Below, piece by piece: positions 24,600 through 40,509 of a stretch of 64,000 nucleotides of DNA. Within the stretch, counting starts at the first letter, position 1. Each line of letters opens with the position of its first letter. Below the pieces are notes generated by a model that was given only the letters and a program-made list of their open reading frames with translations, was not told the origin of the DNA and searched no databases. A program made the translations under genes and the position numbers. Source of the DNA: Isoetes taiwanensis (taxonomy: Eukaryota; Streptophyta; Lycopodiopsida; Isoetales; Isoetaceae); assembly GCA_021234155.1 (NCBI GenBank), contig JAJEKV010000339.1:242853-306852 (forward strand). Direction: 5' to 3'.

Positions 24600-25619
24600 A
24601 TTGGCAACAGAGCCTAGCTATTCTTCATGTTCTCTCGTCCTCATGTGACTTCCTTCTAGCCGTTGATCCCACGCCTCTGCTACTGGATCAACAGAGGCAA
24701 AGGTTGGATGAGATTCAGAGGTTGCAAGAGCAAGTTGAAGAGGCTTGTGGGCAGTACATGGACATTGATCGTCGTGGTGCCCACCCTCCACCTAAACATC
24801 CACCTGCTCTTCATCAACCTCGAAAGTCAGCTAAGGGTTCTAACACCTCTGCATCTCAGCTCTCCTCAGCACTTGCTATACGTGATTCTGCTCCTTCTGT
24901 TGCATCTGGTCACTTTGCTCCACTTCAGTGGGCTTATTTGGTTGAAGATAATATTGTCTTATCGAAGGCCCAAGTTACATCTTCAAACTCTCTTGAGATT
25001 CTAGCAGTCACATCGGATTTGATGCCATTATAGGTTCAATGCAGTTAGACTCTTAGGTAGAGCCTTATCTCCTTTTACTTATCTAGTATGGAATAAGTAC
25101 ATGGTGTCGCAGGCTTATGTTCCAACAGCACCCTCTTGTGCTTACACAACTAGATGAGAAATATTTATTTTGTACTTAGTCTTGCTGATTAATATACTTT
25201 TTGTTCGTCCTTCAAAAAAAAGGGGTGGTGCTTGAACAAAAAATCCAATATTCTTTCTTAAATCTTACCATTATTTGAATTTTGAAATCTACTTAATCAT
25301 CTTGATATCTTTCAATTCAATCCTTTCAATAGCTTACTCCAATCCTTAGCCTTAATATGTGATCGCAGTAAACAATTGGTGCTATTTATGAGATCATAGC
25401 CCTAGCCTTTGGACCATGAAATGGATTGAATTGGTCCTCATGTACATTTAGATTGAGTTGGTACTCATAAACATATGGATTGAGTTGGTGCTCAAGTACA
25501 AATGGATGGAATGAGTTGGTGCTCATGAGCACCAACTCATATGACACAAATCGAGTTGGTGCTCAACTTGTGGTTGACGAATACAATTGAGGTCAGTTGC
25601 TTCCCAAAAAGGGAGAAAT
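24600..25619 (+). mobile_element. Shortened internal region of the Ty1-type element, with PBS, short ORF and PPT
   Basis: The PBS is at 24602-24614. A frame of 148 codons (24587-25033) follows; its first codons overlap the LTR end, so its true start is uncertain. It is Gln/Ser-rich with DEIQRLQEQVEEA near residues 40-55 and a proline-rich stretch near 65-80, and could be a gag remnant. No protease, integrase or RT is present. The tail repeats 11938-12333 with the GAGTTGGTGCTCA array, and the PPT AAAAAGGGAGAAAT is at 25606-25619. Internal deletion left about 1 kb, so this copy is non-autonomous. Confidence 0.6.
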
Positions 25620-25889
25620 TGATGCGAATATGGTAGCTTGGGGGTGTGATCTTGGACGTTTGTCTTGGTGGACTAGCATGAGTGTCTAAGTTTGGCAAAT
25701 TTGTGGCAAGGCAATAAAGGAAACTTATGATCTATATTTAACTATGATGCTAAAAAGGCTTGCAAATAAAAAGGGCTAAACTTTCCGTAGTTCGTCCGAA
25801 TAAGAGAAATATTGCCGAACGAGTGACTTGAAGGTCAAGAAAGACTGCTCTACTCCTTCGCTCTTGAATCTGATTCAAAGAAAGAAAGC
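25620..25889 (+). mobile_element. 3' LTR, truncated
   Basis: It begins TGATGCGAATATGG right after the PPT and follows the LTR at 12334-13235 with a gap near 25785. It loses homology after about 25889, so only the first third remains. Confidence 0.7.
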
Positions 25890-27587
25890 ATACTCTGAAC
25901 TTTATAATGCACCAGTTAGATTCCAATGTCATTGAAGGCTTTGTTATATTCTTGACCAAAATGAATCCATGAAAATTTCAAACATGGTTTTGCCTTTTTC
26001 ATTGTTGTAATGGACTTCAACAAGCCACTACAGTCTAGAGATTGCTAGGCCTCTACGATAAAATGACTTATAGTTAACAAATTAGCTCCATGGCTTTCAC
26101 TTGAGACTTTTCAGACTATAATAAGTGCCCTTGTGTGCTTCACGATTGTGCCTTGATACCATGACCACATATGTAGCCGAGAGATCTGATCTAGATGAAT
26201 GATCTCACTAAAGCATTATATTCTTGCTTCCATCCATTGCCATGCATTTTGCATGCACTATCATCCACTAATGACACTGGCATGAGGTAAAATGTGTCTA
26301 TTTTCCTTATTGGAGCGATTTGGGAAAGGCTCGAAACAATTTTTACGGGCTTATCAACGTGTGAATCCTTTACTAATATGAACAATGCAACCATACCATT
26401 GTGAGATGGACTTCGCCCGCTCTAAATGTTTTAAAGAACTATGCCATGTGGGCTTGAGAAACCAAAGTCTTCTTTTTAGATATATGCTTTTAAATTTTTT
26501 TAAAATAGTCAAATCCTATATCTATTTTGCAAGAAAATAACATGGCATTGCATGTTGTAAAAGGACCCATATCATTTATGTTTTACATCATTTGGTATAA
26601 TTCCATTTACATTCATATAGCCTCCAAACAAATACACAACATTTTGATTTGATTCTATAGAGGATAGAATTTGTTAGTCTAGGATCTATCTATTTGTGTT
26701 GAGAAGAATATGTATTTTGGAAATGGAAGGGCATGCCAGATTGTGTAGTTGAATTTGGGATCCAAATTATGAGTTTGTTCAATGGAATGGCATTTTACTT
26801 ATGAGGCATATGAGGAATACACATTTGTGTCATTTGCAGTTTCTGATGGGTTGGCATGTCTTGGATGTGCATATTCTGATAAGGATGAAATTTTTATGAT
26901 TTTGTTGCTTGCTAACAGTACGAGTTATTATTGCTTGCTAACATGTTTTCTTTCATTGGCTGTGACAACAAACATCAGGGGATCTTTTCAACAAGGCAAC
27001 AAAACAACAAGCAAAACAACATGGTAAGATAGTAAGGAGGAATTATCTAAACAATGATTTATTTTGCATTTTTAAGGGTGTTTATAAACTGGAATTTGGA
27101 TTTTTCTCATTTTATTTTTTACTACATTCTTTGCATTGTTTGTTCTAATAACTTCTCAATAATGTTTGATAATGTTTCTCTGAATATTAAAGTATAGTAC
27201 TGACTTTTTTGCAGCTGGAATTTGGATCGCAACATAAAACATAACACAATCTTTCAATTTTAAATTGTTATATCACATTTCTATTTTTATAAGTAGATCA
27301 CAATACATGGTTTGCTCTATAATATTTTGATACACTTCCTACATTACAACATATACTACAATTAGAACTCGAAATAAAGATACTACACCCCAACCATCTA
27401 TACAAATGTAACTCGAGACAAATATTATGTTCTCTAACATGTTTTATACTCTATTTCCCAATATGTCCAACTCAAGATAAAAAGGAGAACATGTAAAGAT
27501 TTATATTACCTTTAACATTCTATTTTTTGAAGGGGAGATTTAGATTTACATAGAAGAACATAAATATATAAACTAATTTTTTTATTC
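25890..27587. other. Unassigned AT-rich region
   Basis: No gene is supported. The frames at 26191-26394 (minus) and 26782-27027 (plus) show no motif. An acceptor-like TTTTTTTATTCTTGCAG lies at the end, just before the next entry. Confidence 0.4.
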
Positions 27588-28037
27588 TTGCAGATGGTAA
27601 TCATCAATGTTGAGTGGGATTCGTGCCCAAAATTGCTTGCCAAACATTTTGAGGATGGGCATGATGTGCCACCATTTAAAGATGACCTTGATAAATATGT
27701 TCAATACTTGAATAACTATGAGGACCTTGAGGAAATTACGTTAGACATTGATGCTGAATCCTCAACATCACAAAACCAAGAGAGAGTCCCTAAGCTTGCC
27801 AAAGTTGAGAGTTTGCTATGGGCCGCTAGAGTTTTTGCGGAGTGGTATGGAGTTCAGGAGTCGCTTGGGCTTCCACTATCTCAAACATCTAAAATTCAAT
27901 TAGATGTTGATAAGTTCATCAGTCTCTTGGAACATGTGTTTTATAAACACATATATGTCTGTGTTCAAAAGTTCGCAAATGCCATGGATGCTATTTTATA
28001 CACTGAGTACATGGTACAAAATAGTTTAGATGTGTAG
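27588..28037 (+). CDS. Hypothetical protein or exon, 149 codons
   Basis: An open frame starts just after an acceptor-like TATTCTTGCAG and ends at TAG (28035-28037). It is acidic in the middle (EDLEEITLDIDAESSTSQNQ), then has a hydrophobic, tryptophan-containing part (WAARVFAEWYG) and a long helical tail (DKFISLLEHVFYKHIYVCVQ). I do not recognise the family. It lies 0.7 kb upstream of Helitron coding sequence on the same strand, so it could be a captured gene piece. It could also be a chance frame. Confidence 0.35.
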   Translation: MQMVIINVEWDSCPKLLAKHFEDGHDVPPFKDDLDKYVQYLNNYEDLEEITLDIDAESSTSQNQERVPKLAKVESLLWAARVFAEWYGVQESLGLPLSQTSKIQLDVDKFISLLEHVFYKHIYVCVQKFANAMDAILYTEYMVQNSLDV

Positions 28038-28768
28038 CCTATTGAAACACCTGAGCTTTTGGCATTGTTAGTAATAAATGTGCTCCCCATCTATGGAACT
28101 CTTTGTTTTCTACGATATTCACTAATAAAGATGTGTTCGTCAATCAAAATGTATGTCTTGGCATATGATAAACACGTGTATATAAATTACAACAATATGC
28201 TTGAACCCATGTGTCCCAATTATAAATGATAGTTTTGGAGAGAATGAAGGTTATCTTGCACGTTCTTTAGCCAACACTTTATTGGGGGTTGTACTTTTAT
28301 GGAAATGCCATCTCATCTCTTTCTACTTTTTGTACAGGTCAACCTTTTACTTCCACTTTCAAGGAGACAACAACTTTGGCAACCATCAAAGGTGAGCCAT
28401 ATTCTTTGTTTAGATAGATTCCTTCACATTGCATGTCCGTAGCTCTTCATAATCTTGAAAATGCGCATAATAATAATACTTTTAAAATAAACCTTCGGCT
28501 TGAAATTCTATTATGCCATAAGACTCTATTAGTACATTTTGCATAAATCTATGCTTTGTCTGTAAACCGCCATCATAATTACAGGGCTTACTTTTCTACT
28601 TGCACTTCGAAGGAGAATATCATACTACATCAGAGGTGAGTCCTGTATCCTTTAGGTTAATTGTGCATTCTATTGAATGTGGTGTGTAATTTCTTAGTAT
28701 GTATTAGGAGGTTATTTTCATGCAAAAAACCTAAACGGATATAGGGTTACACATATCAGAGACTCGAT
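28038..28768. other. Two similar exon-like micro-segments upstream of the Helitron ORF
   Basis: At 28339-28391 and 28584-28631, two short segments share a plan: an acceptor (ACAG), then TTTAC/TTTCT-ACTT-CACTT-AAGGAGA, then a donor (GTGAG). They look like duplicated micro-exons or a duplicated intron-exon unit. Their link to the downstream frame is not proven. Confidence 0.35.
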
Positions 28769-29350
28769 ATGGGGAGGTCTTACGAAAAGACGCCACCTGT
28801 TGTGGCCAACAATCCCTCATATATGATACCCATCAATGAAAGTAAGTCTGCTAGAAAGAGACGTTTGGCACGAAAGCGCGTTGCAAAGGCTAGAGCCTTG
28901 AGGTTAGAATATGATGTGAATACTGCGGAGGTGGTTCATGTTGGCCAATCAACCAATGCACCATCAACTGGAGAGGCAGTCACGCCAGAGCCAATGAATT
29001 GTTTGTCTGGGTGTGGGAAGATCTTGCAAAAATTCGCCACTTACTGTGGCCAACAACCCCTCATATATGACGCCGGTCAATGAAAATAGATCTGCTAAGA
29101 AGAGACATTTGGCACGTAAGCGTGTTGCAAAGGCTAAGGCTTTGAGGTTAGAATATGATGTGAATGTTCCAAATACAGTTCATGTTGGCAATCATCTAAT
29201 GCGCCCGCAATTGAGGAGACAATTACGCCAGAGCCAATGCATTGTTTGTCTGGTTAAGTGGGTGTGGGAAGATCTTGCAAAAATATGCCACCTACTGTGG
29301 CCAACAACCCCTCATATATGACGCCTCTCAATGAAAATAGATCTGCTAAG

Positions 29351-31218
29351 CATGGTATTTTTTAGTGGCCCCGGCGGGCCAGTTGGCCACACATTTACAT
29401 ATTTCATAAAATAGTCGGCCACGCCAGTACATTCTCAATCTCACCATGACCAAAGGGTGGTGGCCAATTCAAAGTGCCATTTCATCAAATTCACCTCATA
29501 AGTGGCCAATTTGATATTTGCCAAATATTCAAACTCCTATAGCATGGCCATTCCAAAATGTTATGTGCACTAGCAACTTGTTGTGGTGGCCATTTAAACC
29601 TGGTAGACAATCAACCACTTTGCTTTACAGTGCACCCATTGACTCAAAGACGTTGGAAAAGTGCTGGAATCTTAACTATTGCAGCATGGTACGACTCAGG
29701 CCAGTTGCTGACATGGGAGGCTTTTCAGTTAAAGTTTCTATTGGGGCGATGGGATAGAGTTCTTTGGCAAAAAGTTGCTGATTTTCTACAGCCTATTCTG
29801 CCACACCAAGAAGATATTTTGGTATGGGTTTGTCATGAAGAAATTAAGGAGTGCAAACTTGTGAACTCTATGTATCAGTTGTTGCTTGATACTGATATTC
29901 TTCCTCCGTCTAATAAGTGGTCTCTTCAACTTCCTCCTCTTCAATGGCAGAAGGTGTGGTCTTGGGCATGGGACAAGCTACTTCATCCTAAAGTGGCGTT
30001 CTTTGGTGGCGCGATTCTTCATAGGTGTCTGGGTTAATGTGCTTGTCCATACGTTTAACCCTAGAATATCAAATCGTCCGTGCAAGCGTGGATCGAGACC
30101 ATTGAGCATTGCTTTTTCATGTGTGAACACCTTAGGCGGGTATGGGACTGGTTGTTTTCCCTTTTTCAGGTTTCACTAACAAGTCAACAACCGCTTTTGG
30201 CAATTTACCCAAGTAATGGCCGAGTTACAAGGCCGGGCTTTTCATCTAGCAGCCGGGGATGGTTGCTTTGGACTATCTCGGAAAAAGACGAAGATTGGTA
30301 ATCTTCAAAGGTCCGATGTGGCGGATAATCGTGTTCTCCAAGAAGCTCAAGGTTACATTGTAAAGTCAGATCATTGTTCTTCACTTGCCCCTCTAAGAGG
30401 CGATTGATTTTTGAGGAGTTTTTGGATGTGCACTCTTATGCTTAGGCAGGTTGCTTCACTCGGTGGGTCTCCGCTTATCCGATGAGATTTTATTCCTGTC
30501 TCTGCATTTATACTTGTATTTGACTCTTTGATTGAATAAAGTCTGACGTCCTTCAACAAAAAAAAAAACCATGAAATAATTTTATATTTCAAGGGTTATG
30601 GCCAAGCTCTATATTGGCCAAGTGTAGGGACATAATTTTGCCACTTATAGTTATAGGGGGTTGAAGTTTTTTTAGTTTAGCCCTAAAATTCTAAAAGCAT
30701 TTCTAATAATATAGTTTTTTTTTTTTTTTTTCCTTCAGTTCATTTTTTCTTTTTTTTATTTGATTTGCAATTTACATCCCAAATTTGTTCTTCATCATCC
30801 AGCTCGAATATGCACTTCATTGCCCCAACTCAAATCAAGGTTCATTTTCATTTACCAGGTACTTGCAATATGGCTTTGGGTGAGATCAATTCTACCAACT
30901 CCATTTGTGCCTTTGCCTAAATTCAACATGTTTAAAACATTCGAATGATCTTATAGTAATCTTGGTTATGTATTTGTTTGTGACAACTGCATAGAGCATC
31001 ATAGAAACTAGATATTATCTTAGTGACATGGCTATCATATTTACATTTTAGATGTATGGATATGGCCAATTCAAATTCTTGAAAAAAAATTAGTTTCATT
31101 TCGCCATTTATGTTCGGAAAAGGGCCAGGCCAAACTATGCTTAGTAAATTATCTAAGGTAAATAGTGGCCAATATTTTACGCCCCGTCAAATATGTAAGG
31201 AGGTTAAAAAATACCATG
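29351..31218. mobile_element. hAT-type non-autonomous DNA transposon, 1868 bp
   Basis: It begins CATGGTATTTTTTA and ends with the exact reverse complement TAAAAAATACCATG. It is flanked by the 8-bp duplication CTGCTAAG (29343-29350 and 31219-31226). Many copies of TGGCCA or close forms cluster at both ends (about 29366-29545 and 30600-31170), as expected for subterminal transposase-binding sites. There is no transposase. The body instead carries a 5'-truncated LINE (about 29560-30568). It sits in the third N-terminal repeat of the Helitron, so it is younger than the Helitron. Confidence 0.85.
29560..30568 (+). pseudogene. 5'-truncated LINE 3' end (RT zinc-binding region) with poly(A)
   Basis: The frame 29558-30037 encodes a stretch typical of the zf-RVT region after a plant LINE reverse transcriptase: GRWDRVLWQKVADFLQP, later PPLQWQKVWSW and HPKVAFFGG. 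After a shift, IEHCFFMCEHLRRVWDWLF follows near 30090-30145, with the Cys/His pattern and tryptophans. An AATAAA at 30535-30540 and a run of A at about 30558-30568 close the copy. It sits inside the hAT-like element, so it is the youngest layer of this nest. Confidence 0.75.
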
Positions 31219-31619
31219 CTGCTAAGAAGAGACATTGGCACGTAAGCGTGTTGCAAAGGCTAAGGCTTTGATATGATGCGAATGTTCCAGATACAGTTCA
31301 TATTGGCCAATCATCTAATGTGCCCGCAATTGAGGAGACAGTCACGCAAGAGCCAATGCATTGCTTGTCTGGTCTACTGGGTGTGGGAAGATCTTGCAAA
31401 AAGACGCCACCTACCGTGGCCAACAACCCCTCATATATGACGCCTGTCAATGAAAATAGATCTGCTAAGAAGAGACGTTTGACACGTAAGCCTGTTGCAA
31501 AGGCTAAGGCTTTGAGGTTAGAATATGATGTGAATGTTCCAGATACAGTTCATGTTGGCCAATCATCTAATGCGCCCGCAGGAGACAGTCATGCCAGAGC
31601 CAATGCATTGTCTGTCTGG

Positions 31620-32492
31620 TCAAGTAGACGTGTTATCGACAAGACGCCAGCATTTGAATGACATGGTTATGGAAGGAGCTGCTACACATACGAGGAATTC
31701 ACATATCATCACATCGGAAGTGAATGATATTAGGATGCAATTATTTTCCACAATACAGGAACAAACGAATGACCAAACGTTCTTGCAGCAAACTATAACA
31801 ATAAGGGATAAGACATCTCATAACACTCCTATTGGTCCTAGAGAACGTCCTGCTGGTAATACCGATTTCAACAAGATAGCATGGACGTGGAATTTACCTT
31901 CTCCTCATGACCTTGGTAACATGGATTATAGATGTTTCTATTGTGGGGCTATGCAGTGGAAAGCAGAACTCACAGTTAAAAAGAAGTTTCCAGGGCATGT
32001 GCTAATGGAAATGTGCAGCTGCCATTGATTCCAGAACCACCATAGGCATTGTTTGACCTATGTACGAGAACAGATAGTTTGGGTGATCACTTTCGCACGA
32101 ACATTAGAAAGTACAACAATAATTTTTTGTTTGCCTCAGTGGGTGTGAAGATTGATGAGGCGTTGGCAAATGCTATTAATGGAGCTTACACTTTTAGGGT
32201 CAATGGCCACATGTGCCATAAGATGGGAACATTATTGCCGCTGCAAGGTCATCAAGAGCATGCAAAATTTGCACAGATATACATCATGGATGGCGAGGAC
32301 ATGCAAATTGAACGCAGGATGTCCATTTTTGATGGATTGAGGCAAGAAATAGTGGTGCAGTTGCAGGCCCTTATGACAGAGTACAATCCATTTGTTAGCA
32401 TATTCTTGAGTGCGGCACAGATTATGCGTATGCATCCAACCATGGATATCCATTTGCGTATACCTCAATGTGAACTTAGAAGCAGCGAGTGA
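31620..32492 (+). pseudogene. Helitron Rep-helicase N-terminal domain
   Basis: Two frames (to 32028 and from 32049) encode the familiar N-terminal part: MDYRCFYCGAMQWKAE, then FPGHVLMEMCSCH (Cys pairs of a zinc site). After a stop comes DHFRTNIRKYNNNFLFASVGV, then GHMCHKMGTLLP and FAQIYIMDGEDMQIERRM. A TGA/TAG break separates the two. Downstream, the HUH nuclease should begin with conserved LFHLRI-like text; here IHLRI is followed at once by foreign sequence. Confidence 0.75.
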
Positions 32493-33455
32493 TGGTGCAT
32501 CTACTAGCAGCAGACCCACCATAAACCATGATGAGGTTGAGCAATACTTGAATGCACGCTATTTCTCAGCTTCTGAGGCATCATGGAGAATCCTCTCATA
32601 TGAAATATAACAACAGTTTCCTCATGTCACTAGATTGATTGTGCATCTCCCAATGCAACAAGATGTATACTATCGAGAAGGTATGAGCATGGACAGTATA
32701 AGAAGCAAGAATAACGGAACAACGTTGACAGCTTTTTTCGACATGAATGCATCTTGAGGTAGAGAGGCTACACAATTGCTCTACCATGATTTTCCTAAAA
32801 AATTTACCTATGATAAACCCAGTCGAAAATGGGAGGTCAGAGAGAATACCCAGAAGTTTCCCACTATTGGACGCATGTACTTTGTTGATCCTTCAGAAGG
32901 AGAGCGATACTATTTACGACTCCTATTGACCCACGTGACAGGTGCAATTAGTTTTGAAGATTTACGCTCTTTTGACGGGGAGTTGTGTGCAACATATAAG
33001 AAAGCTTGGGTTGCTTCGAGATGACACGGAATGGCTTGAGTGAGTCTCTACAAGAAGCAGCAGCATGGGGCATGCCACCACAATTGTGGCACATGTTCGC
33101 CATGATCCTTATAAATTGTGAACCATCGAATCCACTACAACTGTGGGAAGAAGTCAAGCTTTCTATGATCGATGACTTCTTGCATGAGGCACGAAGGGTT
33201 GCAGAAGATCAAAGTGTAAATATGTGTGATCAATTATTTGATTGAAGATCATATGAACTCTGTCAAACGATCCTTAAAGGAGTTTGATTTCATTCTTCCT
33301 GGGCGTGCAATAGATCCATATATGATATTTCGGGATGAGGTGTTTCAAGAAGATATGTTAGAGGTGCAAGAAGATGTGGACCGCTTATATCACGACCAAC
33401 GTATTATCTTTGACCCTGTGATCGATGAGCACGTGATGTTAGAAAAAAGGACGGG
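32452..33455 (+). pseudogene. Helitron segment between nuclease and helicase
   Basis: This resumes with INHDEVEQYLNARYFSASEA, which in intact Helitrons follows the nuclease. It continues through several frames with HVTRLIVHLPMQQ, TLTAFFDMNA, FTYDKPSRKWEVRE, RYYLRLLLTHVTGA and SFEDLRSFDG, then AAAWGMPPQLWHMFAMIL near 33060-33110. At least four stops or shifts interrupt it. Confidence 0.75.
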
Positions 33456-34123
33456 TGTTTTTCGTTCAGGGTGTAGGCGGCTCGGGAAAGAGTTTTCTTT
33501 TTAACACCATGTTGTCTTATGTTTGTGCCAAAAGTATCATTGCACTGGCAGTTGCGTCTTCAGGAATTGCATCCACTTTATTAAAGGATGGGCGCACTGC
33601 ACATTCAAGGTCCAAGATACCGATAAACATAGATGAGACGTCAACTTGCAATATTCCAAAGCAGTCGGAGCTGGCAAAATTGATAAGAGCGACTCGCATG
33701 ATTATATGGGATGAGGCCCCAACGATACATAAATATGTTTATGAAGCACTGGATAGAATACTTCGTGATGTGATGTCATGTGACAAATTGTTTGGGGGAC
33801 TCATTGTTGTTTTGGGAGGAGATTTTCGCCAGCTTCCACCTGTGGTTCCACGAGGAAATTGCCCCCAAATTGTGCATGCTTCCTTGAAATGCTCTTACAT
33901 ATGGGATCATGTCGAGGAACATAAGCTGAACGTAAATATGCGAGTAATGAACAGTGTGGGAAGAGACGCGGAAGAGCAAAAGGCATTTGCAGAGTATCTT
34001 TTACGAGTTGGAGATGGACTTGAGACCACATTTTCCAATATTGGATCGGACGTGACACGTCTTCCACAAGATATTTGTGTGAAGTCGCAAGACTTAAATG
34101 ACTTGCTAGCCGTGACTCTTTGA
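33455..34123 (+). pseudogene. Helitron Pif1-like helicase domain
   Basis: The longest Helitron frame, 222 codons. It has a Walker A loop, GVGGSGKS, at about 33469-33493, Walker B in IIWDEAPT near 33700, and GGDFRQLPPV near 33818-33845, all typical of Pif1-family 5'-3' DNA helicases. The upstream frame (33226-33504) overlaps it in another register. Beyond 34123, fragments with PSGMPPHQLTLKVGM (near 34320-34365) and FPMRPAFGMTINKS (about 34560-34600) carry the helicase C-terminal motifs in shifted frames. Confidence 0.85.
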
Positions 34124-34660
34124 TGTTTCAACGAATTATGGAAGTGTGTCCTATTGGGTGCAAAGGGGTGTACTTACGCCACTGAATGAGGATGTAGATG
34201 AAGTAAACAAGAGGATGACAGAGTGGTTGCCTGCTGCACCTATTGATTATTACAATCTTGTCCAGTAATTAATGAGAATGACACAGGGGTCTATCCTATC
34301 GAATTTTTGAATGCACAAACTCCGAGTGGGATGCCTCCTCATCAATTAACTTTGAAGGTTGGCATGCTTTTCATGTTATTGAGGTCTGTTTCTACACGTA
34401 AGGAACTCTACAATGGCGTGCCGAGACGCCATTGGGAAGACGTGCTGTAGATGCCGAGATTGTCACTGGAAAGAATATTAGAAGCAGAGTGTTCATATTT
34501 AGAATACCTTTGGTGCCCAATAATGCAGAACTCCCATTTCAGTTTGAGCGCATACAATTTCCAATGCGTCCAGCTTTTGGCATGACAATCAACAAGTCCA
34601 AAAACTAAAACAGAGGAAGGATGACCGAGGTGGAGTTTGAAGTTGCAAATGTGCCATCCT

Positions 34661-39101
<4,441 letters not shown>

Positions 39102-40509
39102 GCTTGAGGAATGAAGAAAATGTGGATCAACAGGGCTTTAGCCCAATATAACAAATCAGTACAAGTATTATTCCGGTCTTTTTTAGCAATGCATTACAGG
39201 ATAATCTCGCTGGAGCAGAAAGAATGTGGATTAAGTAAGAGGAGTTTGAGGCCAAAACTAGGCTGCAAATCACAACTTCTTAGCAATCCAAAACCAGCAT
39301 AAGAATCTGGATTTTTTTTGGCCCAACAAGAGACTGCTAAATCACATGGGCGGAGTTATTTCCAGATCCTTTTTGTTGATTTGGGCTGTTGCATAAACAT
39401 AAAGCTGCCATAATTTGTGCTGCAGCTGTTAGATAGGTAATAAGGTAAGCAAAGGATTCAAATCGGACCCAACGGCCCATGGCTTCTCAATAAGATGGGA
39501 TGGATGCTTTAATGACCATGGCCCATGTCCTTCAAAAAGCCTACCCCAGTGGTGTTGCGCATTCATTTTACATTTCCTTTTAACCCCTAGACACTTGAAA
39601 CATTACAAAGTGTTCTATGCTTAAAACCATAAATTGCCATACCCAAGGTGGCACATTCCACGCCTCGTTCGTGAAAGTTGCCATGGGTATTGCAAGTTCA
39701 TTACCTCGTTCGTGAAAGTGGCCATATTATATAAAGTTGATGGGAAGGAAGGCTTCACCGTGACCATATGCAGTAGTGGGGGGCAGAACCCATCGGGTGT
39801 GACCTCCCACAGACGTTAAAATACCATCATATCATCCCTTTATAGTTTGTCATCCCGTTCTTCAAGCCCAATGCACAATCGGTTAAATAGATGTTTCTTT
39901 GCTTACACCTCATCTTGCAGATGGACCTTCGCTGCTCATTCATACTGCATTGACCACAATCCAAAAATGTTATTTTAGTACTATCTTCTCATCAAGTCGT
40001 CAAGCCTCGCATGCGTTCAAAATTATATTCAAACTTGCAAATGAGAGATAAAGGATCCAATGAACATACATTTTGTCAATGTAGTGTCTTCGAATTTTAA
40101 ACTATTTAAATATATCATCTATATAAGGAAGGAAGGAAGGAAGTATATTTTAACGTCCACGGAGGTCAACTGGCCTATGAGACGGTAAGATTAGATCATA
40201 TTTCTAAGTTCGAAGAAGCTAATCTTAGGTGATAAAGAGGCCAATAATGTCTCATCTCTGGCTCTTGTCCATCACCCATTGTATCTCATAAGTGCATGTC
40301 TTTAAATTATTTGCCAAAGGGATGGCTACAATGCCCATGCAACTTTGATCATGTGGCTCAGATTAGAAAAACTTTGTGGGGCTCAAAGGAACAGGTATTG
40401 AGGCACTACCAATTGCCCGAGCAATTGTTGGAATAATAGCGTTGGTTGAGGATTTGGAGTTGGACTTTAAGTTGCCCTCTTGTAATCTCATATCATTTTC
40501 ATGTTTATC
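39102..40509. other. Intergenic, 5' side of the endoglucanase
   Basis: No gene is supported. A short direct duplication around CCTCGTTCGTGAAAGT occurs at about 39662-39725. A (GGAA)n run lies at 40124-40143. The promoter and any first exon of the endoglucanase must lie in the left part. Confidence 0.45.

Larger units (their letters stand above)
28769..31620 (+). repeat. Coding tandem repeat, about 245-bp units, at the Helitron N terminus
   Basis: Units begin near 28769, 29013 and 29264 and, after the hAT-like insertion, again at 31381. Each encodes about 80 residues: a start like GRSCKKTPP, then NNPSYM, a very basic RKRRLARKRVAKAKALR block, and an end like EPMHCLSG. The third unit is cut by the 29351-31218 insertion and its tail resumes at 31219. 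Such repeat growth at a Helitron N terminus is unusual. Confidence 0.75.
28769..34660 (+). mobile_element. Helitron, decayed, HUH domain missing
   Basis: Pieces of one Helitron Rep-helicase run in order on plus: a basic N-terminal repeat region (28769-31620, split by an hAT-like insertion), a Cys-containing N-terminal domain (31620-32490), linker and pre-helicase segments (32452-33500), and a Pif1-type helicase (33455-34123) with C-terminal motifs to about 34615. The rolling-circle HUH endonuclease, normally between the N-terminal domain and the EVEQYLNARY segment, is absent. The flanking parts are joined at about 32450-32465. Stops and shifts are frequent. Helitron ends (5' TC, 3' CTRR hairpin) were not found with confidence; a GT/GC microsatellite lies past the 3' side. 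Confidence 0.85.

Noticed and set aside
24663-25004. Leucine-rich 113-codon frame
   Set aside because: Out-of-frame shadow of the 24587-25033 frame.
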